From positions 1 through 64,000 of the forward strand of contig DLAJ01000037.1 in the NCBI GenBank assembly GCA_002493905.1: a stretch of 64,000 bases of DNA, in the 5' to 3' direction. The position numbers and the translations under genes are program-made. The notes under the pieces were generated by a model. That model saw only the letters and a program-made list of their open reading frames with translations, did not search any database and was not told the origin of the DNA. Of the stretch, positions 51,241-59,106 are shown in pieces. Position 1 is the stretch's first letter. Every line of letters starts with the position of its first letter. The stretch is from Lachnospiraceae bacterium UBA7050 (GTDB lineage Bacteria; Bacillota; Clostridia; Lachnospirales; Lachnospiraceae).

Positions 51241-51795
51241 TTAAAAGGAGTACGTTCCTTGATAGTGAATGGTATAGTCGGAGGCGTTTTTGATCGCAAA
51301 TGAGAAATGTCCGCTATATCCGACAGTAAGAATGCCATTTATCCATCCGGTTGTTGTTGCACCGTTTTCAGGGAAGCCATATACGCCGTTGTCTCTGTCA
51401 TAAAGACCTACGTAACTGGCATATCCGGTACCGGATGGATTTTGTGATATATTAATACTAATGGTATCGCCTTTGACAAATGAATAAACATTGTCCCCTT
51501 TAGCAGAGGTCTTAGAGGGAATGTTTAAATCCCAATTATACGAGCTTGTAGCGGCATACGCAGCTATTGCCATGATATTTGCATCTGTAAGGGGTTCAAA
51601 GTAACCCATAATCTCACCATCATCAGTGTAAAGCTCATAGACGGTAATCCCGGCAGAGCGCTTTTCGGATATTTCCTGTTCCAGATCAAAAAAAGAAGCC
51701 TGTGCATGTAAAGTAGGGGTATTTGTCAGTAAAACTGTTGAGCATAACACGATGGCAATGAAAAGTGCTTTGCCTCTTTGGAATGTTTTTATCAT
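51241..51795 (-). CDS. Small secreted protein, unknown
   Basis: A 184-residue exported protein: residues 1-34 are a signal peptide (basic start, ALFIAIVLCSTVLLTN, cleavage likely after HAQA), then a helix and about 110 residues of beta-rich sequence (KGDTISINISQNPSGTGYASYVGLYD) ending in an aromatic tail YHYQGTYSF-like. No known domain assigned. The start at 51795 is seven bases after AGGAGG. It is driven by a perfect consensus promoter (51849-51877), so it may be abundant. Confidence 0.65.
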   Translation of the reverse strand: MIKTFQRGKALFIAIVLCSTVLLTNTPTLHAQASFFDLEQEISEKRSAGITVYELYTDDGEIMGYFEPLTDANIMAIAAYAATSSYNWDLNIPSKTSAKGDNVYSFVKGDTISINISQNPSGTGYASYVGLYDRDNGVYGFPENGATTTGWINGILTVGYSGHFSFAIKNASDYTIHYQGTYSF

Positions 51796-51848
51796 GAAAA
51801 TCCCTCCTAAATTATAGTGGTGCAAGAAGATTATTTAGCAACAATTAA

Positions 51849-51877
51849 ATTATAATAAAAATTTGATGTCATGTCAA
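51849..51877 (-). promoter_or_regulatory. Consensus SigA promoter of the secreted-protein operon
   Basis: On the minus strand TTGACA (51872-51877), exactly 17 bases, TATAAT (51849-51854): both hexamers match the consensus at every base. The leader is about 47 bases. The 350-base space to 52143 otherwise contains only this and the plus-strand promoter below. Confidence 0.88.
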
Positions 51878-51974
51878 CAGATGTTTGTAAAATAGTTCAA
51901 ATGAGGCTAGCTCGCTCGACGAATGTCATTTTTACATAAATTTTTATTTTTTAGAAAATATTTCCGAAAAACGC

Positions 51975-52004
51975 TTGCAATATAGTATAAGGAAAAGGTA
52001 CTAT
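51975..52004 (+). promoter_or_regulatory. Promoter of the REC-HD-GYP gene
   Basis: TTGCAA (51975-51980), an 18-base spacer and TACTAT (51999-52004). The leader to 52143 is about 130 bases. Confidence 0.65.
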
Positions 52005-52142
52005 AAAGATGATTATGCGAAAGCCGAATTTCCGTGCGAATGCTATTTGCAGACGCGATACAGGTAAAAACCGGATTTGCCGTAAGGCGGTATGTATTGC
52101 CTGTGGGGAAACAAAGATTGGAATAAGGGCAGGGATGAGATT

Positions 52143-53261
52143 ATGAAAAAAAAGAAAACAGTGCTGATCGCGGATGATGCGGACATTAACCGCGAGATAT
52201 TAAAGGTAGTCTTTAAGGAGCAGTTCCGGATTCTTGAAGCGGCGGACGGAGAGCAGGCAATTGAGATTCTGGACGCAGGACATGACGAGATCGTTATGCT
52301 GTTTCTTGATCTGATGATGCCGAAGAAAAATGGTTTAGAGGTCATGGAGTATATGGCGGAGAAAGGCTATATGAAGCGGATTCCTGTCATCATGATCACA
52401 GGTGAGGCGACGGCGGAGTCTGACTTAAAGGCGTATGAATATGGAGCGTCGGATATTATTTATAAACCGTTTAACGCGAAGGTTGTCATGCGCAGGACAT
52501 TAAATGTGCTGGAGCTGTTTGAAAACCGGATTGATATTGAGCAGAAATTGGAGGAGCGGACGAACGAACTGGTTTCGATGCAGAAACGTCTGGAAAAGAA
52601 TAATGAATTTCTGATCAATGCGTTAAGCTCTGTTGTCGAGTTCAGAAGTCTGGAATCGGGTGAGCATATTAAGCGGGTAAAATATTTTACGCGCATTCTG
52701 ATGAATTATATGATGAAATTTCACCCTGAGTATGGTCTTAAGAAAGAACAGGTTGATATGATCGTCAATGCCTCTGCGCTTCATGATATCGGAAAGATCA
52801 CGATACCGGACAGTATTCTGCTGAAACCCGGAAAGCTGACGCCGGATGAGTTCGAGCAGATGAAGAAACATACGACGAACGGCTGTGAACTGCTGGAGCG
52901 TTTCAAGCAGGATGAGAGCGAGTTTTATAAGTATTGTTATGATATCTGCCGCTACCATCATGAGCGCTACAATGGAAAAGGATATCCTGACGGACTGAAA
53001 GGCGAGGAAATTCCGATCTGGGCGCAGGTCGTTTCGATTGTGGACGTATACGATGCGCTTGTGAGCAAACGTGTATATAAGATGGCATATCCGGCGGACG
53101 AGGCGGTACATATGATCCATAACGGGGAGTGTGGGGAATTCTCACCGAATGTGATGGAAGTCTTTGATTTTGCAAAAGATGATCTGTTCGAGATCGGACA
53201 GGGAATTTCCTATGTGGATGCCGCAGGTGCGATGACGCGGCTGACAGATACGGCGCTGTAA
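52143..53261 (+). CDS. Response regulator with HD-GYP phosphodiesterase output
   Basis: A 372-residue two-domain protein. Residues 1-120 are a receiver domain with the acidic pair DD (11-12), phosphoacceptor Asp56 in FLDLMMP, and Lys in IYKPFNA. Residues about 165-355 are an HD-GYP domain: ALHDIGKI, the YHHERYNGKGYPDGL core and GEEIP. HD-GYP enzymes hydrolyse cyclic di-GMP, and the signature residues are intact. GGGATGAG precedes the start. The receiver-containing hemerythrin gene lies 275 bases downstream, and no histidine kinase is adjacent. Confidence 0.93.
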   Translation: MKKKKTVLIADDADINREILKVVFKEQFRILEAADGEQAIEILDAGHDEIVMLFLDLMMPKKNGLEVMEYMAEKGYMKRIPVIMITGEATAESDLKAYEYGASDIIYKPFNAKVVMRRTLNVLELFENRIDIEQKLEERTNELVSMQKRLEKNNEFLINALSSVVEFRSLESGEHIKRVKYFTRILMNYMMKFHPEYGLKKEQVDMIVNASALHDIGKITIPDSILLKPGKLTPDEFEQMKKHTTNGCELLERFKQDESEFYKYCYDICRYHHERYNGKGYPDGLKGEEIPIWAQVVSIVDVYDALVSKRVYKMAYPADEAVHMIHNGECGEFSPNVMEVFDFAKDDLFEIGQGISYVDAAGAMTRLTDTAL

Positions 53262-53280
53262 GAACTGAATCATTATATAC

Positions 53281-53320
53281 CAGCCGGGTGTGGGAGCGGA
53301 TAAGATTTCACACTCGGCTG
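53281..53320 (+). terminator. Hairpin after the REC-HD-GYP gene
   Basis: CAGCCGGGTGTG (53281-53292) pairs with CACACTCGGCTG (53309-53320) with one G-T wobble. A short A/T stretch follows. Confidence 0.6.
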
Positions 53321-53371
53321 TCATATTATGTCGAAATCCCGTCAGTAATGAGGCGCATGCTGTTTCTGTGA

Positions 53372-53400
53372 TTGACGGCGGGGGGCTGCTTTGGTACAAT
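53372..53400 (+). promoter_or_regulatory. Promoter of the hemerythrin-REC gene
   Basis: TTGACG (53372-53377), 17 bases, TACAAT (53395-53400) with an extended -10 TG. The leader is about 130 bases. Confidence 0.75.
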
Positions 53401-53536
53401 AAAAGAATAGTTTAGAGAGTTGTCCCAAAAGAAAACGGAGAAATGGATGACCGGGCAGATGCAGACAGGTTCCCATCGTTTATGCGGCCGGATGCCGATG
53501 GAAATCTGAATATCAATTTCAGCGGGGGGAGTAACT

Positions 53537-54883
53537 GTGAAGCAGATCAAGTGGAATGACAGATATAAGCTGGGTGTTGATTTTATTGATAAAGAGCATA
53601 AATTGCTGTTTTCTACAATGGATAGGCTGTTAAGCTTAAGCGAGAACGAAGAGAAAACCGAATGGGCATGCCGGGAAGGTGTGAAATACCTGAAAAACCA
53701 CTCGATAGAGCATTTTGAGCACGAGGAAGAGTACATGCGTTCCATCAATTACGGTGAATATGAAGTTCACAAACGCCTGCATGACGATTTTCGTGATAAA
53801 ATGTTACCGGCGCTCGAGAAAGAGCTGGAGGAATCAAAGTATTCGACGGAGTCCATCCGTCATTTTTTGGGTGTCTGCATTGGATGGGTAGTTGCGCATA
53901 CGTTGACGGAGGACATGGCGATTTCCGGTAAAAAACGCAGTAAATGGACGGAAATTCCGCACGAAAAAGAGCAGGAGATCATGGAAGAGACGCTCATCCA
54001 GCTGATGCAGGAAATGTTCCGTGTGAAGGCGAAATTGATCAGCGGGCAGTATGCTGCTGAAAACTTTGGAAAGGTAGTCTGCTGCCGTTTTACCTACCGC
54101 GGGGAGAAAAAGGAAAAATGGGAGATCACGCTTGTCTTTGAGGAACAGCTTCTGTTATCAATTGTGGGAGCCATTTTTAATGCGGAATATAAAAAAGTGG
54201 ATGATATGGTAATCAACATCGGCAGATATCTTTCGAGGCAGTTTATGGAGCGTGTGCGGGAGAGCTTCCCTGCGTTGGCATCCTATACATTGGAAAAAGA
54301 GAATCTGCTGACATATGAACAGCTCGTTGATTCATTTGAGCGTGTACAGCCGTCCTGCAGCCTGCTGTTTGATACAGGAGAGGGATATTTTGCGTTCAGC
54401 GCTGCCACTGCGGATTTTGTGCGCAGTAAGATCACTTCCGGTATTGATCCGGAGAATGCGATGGATACGGTAATGCAATATCTGATCAATGAGGATGCCT
54501 CATGGAAAGAGCGGAAGAAAAAAATTCTTGTGGTAGATGACTCGGATTTTATGCGGTGCAAAATCGCAAGCCTGTTTTCCGATGATTATGAAGTGTCGGA
54601 AGTGGCGTCGAGCATATCCGCGATTCAGAGCATTACGATCAACAGGCCGGATCTCGTTTTATTAGACTATGAGATGCCTGTCTGTGACGGAAGACAGACT
54701 TTGGAAATGATCCGCTCCGAGAAAGCGACGGCCAATATACCGGTTATCTTCCTGACGGGCAGAGGAGACCGGGAAAGCGTGAAAAAGGTTATGGCGTTGA
54801 AACCGGAAGGTTATCTGCTGAAGACGATGGCGGAGGAAGATATCAAAAAAATTATAGATGAATTTTTTGCAAAGAGAGCATAA
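53537..54883 (+). CDS. Hemerythrin-like domain fused to a CheX-like middle and a C-terminal receiver
   Basis: A 448-residue protein. Residues 1-135 are a bacterial hemerythrin with a full diiron ligand set: His21, His59, Glu63, His78, His82, His121 and Asp126 (H-x4-D). Residues about 150-310 resemble a CheX/FliY-type phosphatase fold, but the ExxN active pair is not evident. Residues about 322-448 are a receiver (KKILVVDDSDFM, LLDYEMP, FLTGRGD, and a K near LKTMAEED). It could couple oxygen or iron status to receiver signalling. GTG start with GGGGGGAG upstream. The order input-hemerythrin, output-receiver is unusual; partners are unknown. Confidence 0.85.
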   Translation: MKQIKWNDRYKLGVDFIDKEHKLLFSTMDRLLSLSENEEKTEWACREGVKYLKNHSIEHFEHEEEYMRSINYGEYEVHKRLHDDFRDKMLPALEKELEESKYSTESIRHFLGVCIGWVVAHTLTEDMAISGKKRSKWTEIPHEKEQEIMEETLIQLMQEMFRVKAKLISGQYAAENFGKVVCCRFTYRGEKKEKWEITLVFEEQLLLSIVGAIFNAEYKKVDDMVINIGRYLSRQFMERVRESFPALASYTLEKENLLTYEQLVDSFERVQPSCSLLFDTGEGYFAFSAATADFVRSKITSGIDPENAMDTVMQYLINEDASWKERKKKILVVDDSDFMRCKIASLFSDDYEVSEVASSISAIQSITINRPDLVLLDYEMPVCDGRQTLEMIRSEKATANIPVIFLTGRGDRESVKKVMALKPEGYLLKTMAEEDIKKIIDEFFAKRA

Positions 54884-54888
54884 AAAAC

Positions 54889-54923
54889 GGGGAAAACTGA
54901 TTTTTTCAGCTTTCCCTTTTTTT
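54889..54923 (+). terminator. Intrinsic terminator after the hemerythrin-REC gene
   Basis: GGGAAAACTGA (54890-54900) pairs with TCAGCTTTCCC (54906-54916) with one mismatch, then seven T. Confidence 0.85.
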
Positions 54924-54976
54924 GTGCAAGAAAAAAGCCCTAGAACCCGCATAAATGCAAGCCCTAAGACTTCAAG

Positions 54977-55049
54977 TGCACCGCCAGGGGCTCGAACCCT
55001 GGACACCCTGATTAAGAGTCAGGTGCTCTACCAACTGAGCTAGCGGTGC
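54977..55049 (-). tRNA. tRNA-Lys (anticodon CUU)
   Basis: A complete 73-base cloverleaf on the minus strand. The seven-base acceptor stem GCACCGC/GCGGTGC is perfect, with discriminator A. The D arm GCTCAGTTGGTAGAGC, the anticodon loop CTCTTAA (anticodon CTT) and the T arm GGGTTCGAGCCC are standard. The 3' CCA is not encoded, so it must be added enzymatically. A promoter lies 100 bases upstream. Confidence 0.97.
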
Positions 55050-55159
55050 ATACCGCTTATAAGCGCTAACGCGCTTTACAGGTGCCTGCCGCTCTGAAGC
55101 GTTTCTGTATCACAAAGCGGCCGTTTTTACAACACTGCTATATTTACAACGCAAGAGTT

Positions 55160-55188
55160 ATTATAGTATAATGCTTTTTGTTTGGCAA
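55160..55188 (-). promoter_or_regulatory. Promoter of tRNA-Lys
   Basis: On the minus strand TTGCCA (55183-55188), 17 bases, TATAAT (55160-55165). The transcript would carry about 100 bases before the tRNA 5' end. Confidence 0.8.
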
Positions 55189-55299
55189 GCTTTTTTTTCA
55201 AAAATTTCAAAAATAAGGAATATTGTGTATTTTCTGGCATAGGAAGCGCGGGGCGCCGGGCGGGATTGTCTGCGTAAATCAAAAAATGGAGGAAAGACG

Positions 55300-57108
55300 A
55301 TGGTAAAAGAGAGAATTGCAGGGATGCAGAAACTGATGAAAGAGCGGGGAATCGATTATTATGTCGTTCCATCGGATGATTATCACAGCTCGGAGTATGT
55401 TCATGAATATTTTAAGTGCCGCGAGTTTCTTTCAGGATTTACCGGCTCGGCAGGAACCTTGATTTTGGGCACAGACAGTGCCGGATTGTGGACGGACGGC
55501 AGGTATTTTTTACAGGCGGGGCAGCAGCTTTCCGGCAGCGGTATTATGCTTTACCGTTCAGGCGAAAAGGGCGTGCCGACTGTGACGGAATATCTGGCGG
55601 ATGCGCTTAGCGGGGGCGGCACGCTCGGGTTTGACGGGCGCGTGATTACAAAATCGTTCGTGGATAAGCTGTTTGCGGCGCTTGAGGAACGAAAACAGGG
55701 AGCGTCCGATACGGTAACGCTTCATTATGATGAGGATCTGGTTGATATGGTATGGGAGGATCGTCCCGCGCTCACTGCCAAGCCGGCTTATGAGTTGGAT
55801 ATCCGTTTTGCGGGCGAGAGCCGGGCGGATAAGCTTGCGCGTGTCCGAAGCGGGCTTGAGAAGCAGGGTGCGGACTATCTGATTTTGACAAGTCTGGATG
55901 ATATTGCATGGCTGCTCAATATCCGGGGGGATGATGTTGCATACAACCCGGTTGTGCGTTCCTATCTGCTGCTTGCGAGGGAAACGGGAATCCTGTATGC
56001 GGACCAAACAGCATTTTCACCTGAACTGACTGCCTCGCTGGAAAGTGACGGGGTTGTCATAAAAGAGTATGATGCAATTTATAAAGACGTGCGGGCAATT
56101 GCGGACGATGCGGTTATACAGTGGGACGAACAGGTCGTTAATTACGCGTTGATTCAAAAGCGTAATCCAGGCTGCGCGGTTATTCCTCATGAGAATCCGA
56201 CGCTGCTCATGAAGGCATGTAAAAACCAGACAGAAGTAGAGAATATGCGCAAAGCGCATGTGAAGGACGGCGTGGCGCTGTGCAAGTTCCTGTGCTGGCT
56301 CGACAAAGCGGTGCCAGAAGGGAATGTGACAGAGCTGTCAGCGGCGGAAAAGCTGGAGGAGTTTCGCTGTGAGCAGGAAAATTACATGGGGCAGAGCTTC
56401 GAACCGATCATCGGCTATGGCGCGCATGGTGCGATTATCCATTACAGCGCAACCAAAGAGAGCAATGTGACGTTAAAGCCGGAGGGCTTTGTGCTCATGG
56501 ATACGGGCGGGCAATATCTGGAAGGGACGACCGATGTGACAAGAACAGTTGCACTCGGAGAACTGACGGACGAACAGAAAAAGCATTTTACCGCGGTCTT
56601 AAAAGGGAACCTGAATCTGGCTTCGGCAAAATTTATGGAAGGTACAACCGGCTTAAACCTTGATTTTCTGGCGAGAAAATCGTTGTGGGAACTTGGGCTT
56701 GACTATCGCCATGGCACAGGGCATGGTGTCGGGTATTTCCTGAACGTGCATGAGGGTCCGAACGCATTCCGCTTAAAGGCGGTAACTGGCAGAGAGACAA
56801 AAACGCCGTTTGCGGAGGGAATGATTACATCGGACGAGCCGGGCGTTTATTTTGACGGACAGTATGGAATCCGGCTGGAAAACCTGATTGTATGCTGTAA
56901 AGACCGGACGACGGAATATGGGCAGCTGCTGCGCCATGAATACCTGACGATGGCGCCGTTTGACTTACGCGCGGTAGACCTGTCAATGTTAAATACGGAG
57001 GAGCGCGCGGCGCTGAACGCTTATCATAAGAAAGTATATGATACGATCAGCCCGATGCTGACGGAAGATGAACGTGAGTGGCTCTCTAAGGCGACGGCGG
57101 CAGTGTGA
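55300..57108 (+). CDS. pepP: Xaa-Pro aminopeptidase, M24 family long form
   Basis: A 602-residue cytosolic metallopeptidase that removes an N-terminal residue before proline. It is the three-domain long form (two creatinase-like N-terminal domains, then the pita-bread catalytic domain). Metal ligands are visible: Asp in LMDTGGQYLEGTTDVTRT, His in HGTGHGVGYFLNVHEGP, and Glu residues in TSDEPGVYFDG and GIRLENLIV. Start has AATGGAGGAAAGACG upstream. It ends 26 bases before the tatD gene, so they are cotranscribed. Confidence 0.93.
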   Translation: MVKERIAGMQKLMKERGIDYYVVPSDDYHSSEYVHEYFKCREFLSGFTGSAGTLILGTDSAGLWTDGRYFLQAGQQLSGSGIMLYRSGEKGVPTVTEYLADALSGGGTLGFDGRVITKSFVDKLFAALEERKQGASDTVTLHYDEDLVDMVWEDRPALTAKPAYELDIRFAGESRADKLARVRSGLEKQGADYLILTSLDDIAWLLNIRGDDVAYNPVVRSYLLLARETGILYADQTAFSPELTASLESDGVVIKEYDAIYKDVRAIADDAVIQWDEQVVNYALIQKRNPGCAVIPHENPTLLMKACKNQTEVENMRKAHVKDGVALCKFLCWLDKAVPEGNVTELSAAEKLEEFRCEQENYMGQSFEPIIGYGAHGAIIHYSATKESNVTLKPEGFVLMDTGGQYLEGTTDVTRTVALGELTDEQKKHFTAVLKGNLNLASAKFMEGTTGLNLDFLARKSLWELGLDYRHGTGHGVGYFLNVHEGPNAFRLKAVTGRETKTPFAEGMITSDEPGVYFDGQYGIRLENLIVCCKDRTTEYGQLLRHEYLTMAPFDLRAVDLSMLNTEERAALNAYHKKVYDTISPMLTEDEREWLSKATAAV

Positions 57109-57134
57109 GAAGAAGCAGAAGAAGGAAAAAGACG

Positions 57135-57947
57135 ATGATTTTTGATACGCACGCGCATTATGATGACAGCGCGTTTGATGAGGATCGTGATGAGCTGCTT
57201 AACAGCATGAGCGGTTATGGAATCGGCACGATCGTTACGATTGGTGCGGATATGAAAACAAGTGCGGCGGCTGTCGCGCTCACTGGGCGGTATTCTTTTG
57301 TATACGGGGCAGTCGGTGTTCATCCGTCTGAGACTGCCGGGCTGAGCGAGCGGGATATGGAGCAGTTAAAAGAATATGCGGCGCTGCCTAAAATCGTGGC
57401 AATCGGGGAGATCGGGCTTGATTATCATTATCCTGATACTGACCGTGAGGTCCAGCAGAGCTGGTTCGTGCGGCAGCTTGCGTTAGCGAGGGAGGTCCGG
57501 CTTCCTGTCGTTATTCATTCAAGAGATGCGGCTGAGGATACAATGCGGATCATGAAGGAACAGCGCTGTGAGGAGATCGGCGGCGTTGTTCATTGCTTTT
57601 CTTATTCGAAAGAACTTGCCCTTCAATATGTTGACATGGGTTTTTATATCGGCGTTGGCGGCGTGGTCACGTTCAAGAATGCGAAAAAACTGGTGGAAGT
57701 AGTGCAGGCGGTTCCGCTTGATAGGATCGTGCTGGAAACGGATGCGCCGTATCTTTCGCCGGAACCGGAGCGCGGCAGACGCAATCATTCAGGCAGGCTT
57801 GCGCTTGTCGCGGACAGGATTGCTGAGCTCAGGGGCGTGACTGCGCAGGAATTGATACGCATCACGGAGGAGAACGCCCGCAGGCTCTACCGGATGAAAG
57901 CAGGTCAGAAGGTTGAGAAATCAAAGATTTTTCAATCTTCTATTTGA
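57135..57947 (+). CDS. tatD: TatD family hydrolase
   Basis: A 270-residue metal-dependent hydrolase (TIM barrel). The metal motif THAHYDD is at residues 5-11; other ligand regions are GEIGLDYHYPD, VIHSRDA, HCFSYS and ETDAPYLSP. Family members act as 3' to 5' DNA or RNA exonucleases in repair. The ATG at 57135 follows AGAAGGAAAAAG; the frame extends to 57105 but that segment overlaps pepP. A 164-base space follows, where rnmV is often found in related genomes. Confidence 0.93.
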   Translation: MIFDTHAHYDDSAFDEDRDELLNSMSGYGIGTIVTIGADMKTSAAAVALTGRYSFVYGAVGVHPSETAGLSERDMEQLKEYAALPKIVAIGEIGLDYHYPDTDREVQQSWFVRQLALAREVRLPVVIHSRDAAEDTMRIMKEQRCEEIGGVVHCFSYSKELALQYVDMGFYIGVGGVVTFKNAKKLVEVVQAVPLDRIVLETDAPYLSPEPERGRRNHSGRLALVADRIAELRGVTAQELIRITEENARRLYRMKAGQKVEKSKIFQSSI

Positions 57948-58111
57948 GCAGTACCGCAAGCTTTGCTTTGGAAACTTGTTTGCTTTGCGGATATTGTGCA
58001 TGCGGCCCAAAGTTCGCAGGTCATGAGAAAGGCATGGTTATTAAATGCAGATCGGATGCCTGGGTACGCATAAGTAAAAAAACATATTATCGAATGGAGG
58101 GGGCAGACAGT

Positions 58112-58966
58112 ATGGCAGATCTTGGCAATCCGCGGAATACGATCGCGGTTCTGCAGAAGTATCAGTTTCGTTTTCAAAAAAAATTCGGCCAGAATTTTCT
58201 GATCGACGAGCGCGTGATTGGTCGTATTCTGGATGCGGCGGGGATCGGAAGCGGCGACTGCGTCGTTGAAATCGGACCGGGTATCGGGACAATGACGCAG
58301 TATCTTGCCGAGCGGGCAAGGGAGGTCGTGGCAGTCGAGATTGATAAAATGCTGGTTCCCATCCTTGCTGATACGCTTTCAGCGTATGATAACGTAACCG
58401 TTATCAATGAGGATATTCTGAAAGTGGATATTGCTGCGCTCGTGCAGGAAAAAAACGGCGGCAGACCTGTTAAAGTCGTGGCAAATCTTCCCTATTATAT
58501 TACAACGCCGATCATCATGGGACTGTTTGAGAGCAATGTGCCGGTCGAGAGTATGACGGTCATGGTTCAGAAGGAGGTCGCGGAACGCATGCAGGCGAAG
58601 CCCGGAACAAAGGATTATGGGGCGCTTTCACTTGCTGTTCAGTACTATGCAAAAGCAGAAACTGCCGCTCATGTGCCGCCGAACTGCTTTATGCCGAGAC
58701 CGCAGGTTGCAAGCACGGTCGTTAAGCTTCAGCGCTATGAAGAACCGCCTGTAAAAGCGGCGGACGCAGGGCGGATGTTTGCAATTATCCGCGCCGTATT
58801 TAATCAGCGCCGCAAAACAATGGTAAACAGCATTGCAAACGCAAAGGAGCTTGGCGTAACGAAGGAGCAGGTTCTCAGCGCCTTAGAATGCATGGGAGAG
58901 AGTCCTGCGGTGCGGGGAGAAACATTTACGCTTGCAAAGTTTGCGCAGTTTGCGGATTTGCTGTGA
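58112..58966 (+). CDS. ksgA: 16S rRNA (adenine1518-N6/adenine1519-N6)-dimethyltransferase
   Basis: A 284-residue methyltransferase that dimethylates two adjacent adenines near the 3' end of 16S rRNA using S-adenosylmethionine. It shows the N-terminal QKKFGQNFLID, the SAM motif VVEIGPGIGTMTQYL, and the catalytic NLPYYITTPII. The start at 58112 has GGAGGGGG upstream; the longer open frame from 57944 is not conserved-looking and has no ribosome site. It follows tatD as in many Bacillota, and its own downstream terminator was not found before the 58997 promoter. Confidence 0.96.
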   Translation: MADLGNPRNTIAVLQKYQFRFQKKFGQNFLIDERVIGRILDAAGIGSGDCVVEIGPGIGTMTQYLAERAREVVAVEIDKMLVPILADTLSAYDNVTVINEDILKVDIAALVQEKNGGRPVKVVANLPYYITTPIIMGLFESNVPVESMTVMVQKEVAERMQAKPGTKDYGALSLAVQYYAKAETAAHVPPNCFMPRPQVASTVVKLQRYEEPPVKAADAGRMFAIIRAVFNQRRKTMVNSIANAKELGVTKEQVLSALECMGESPAVRGETFTLAKFAQFADLL

Positions 58967-58996
58967 CAAATTTCTTGGTGAAAAATGAAAGTCTTT

Positions 58997-59025
58997 TTGA
59001 CATTGCGGTAGTCGTATGATACACT
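58997..59025 (+). promoter_or_regulatory. Promoter of the 59107 gene
   Basis: TTGACA (58997-59002), a 17-base spacer and TACACT (59020-59025). The leader to the TTG start is about 75 bases. Confidence 0.75.
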
Positions 59026-59106
59026 TAGTGAGAAAGTGGATATATAGTAGTTTTTACGGAACAACTTATTAAAAAACACAAGCTGTAGATATATGAGGTG
59101 GCTGCC

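Noticed and set aside
57944..58111. N-terminal extension of ksgA with CLLCGYCACG cysteines, suggesting an extra metal-binding domain.
   Set aside because: A strong ribosome binding site precedes the internal ATG at 58112 and the family normally begins there; the extension is not supported.
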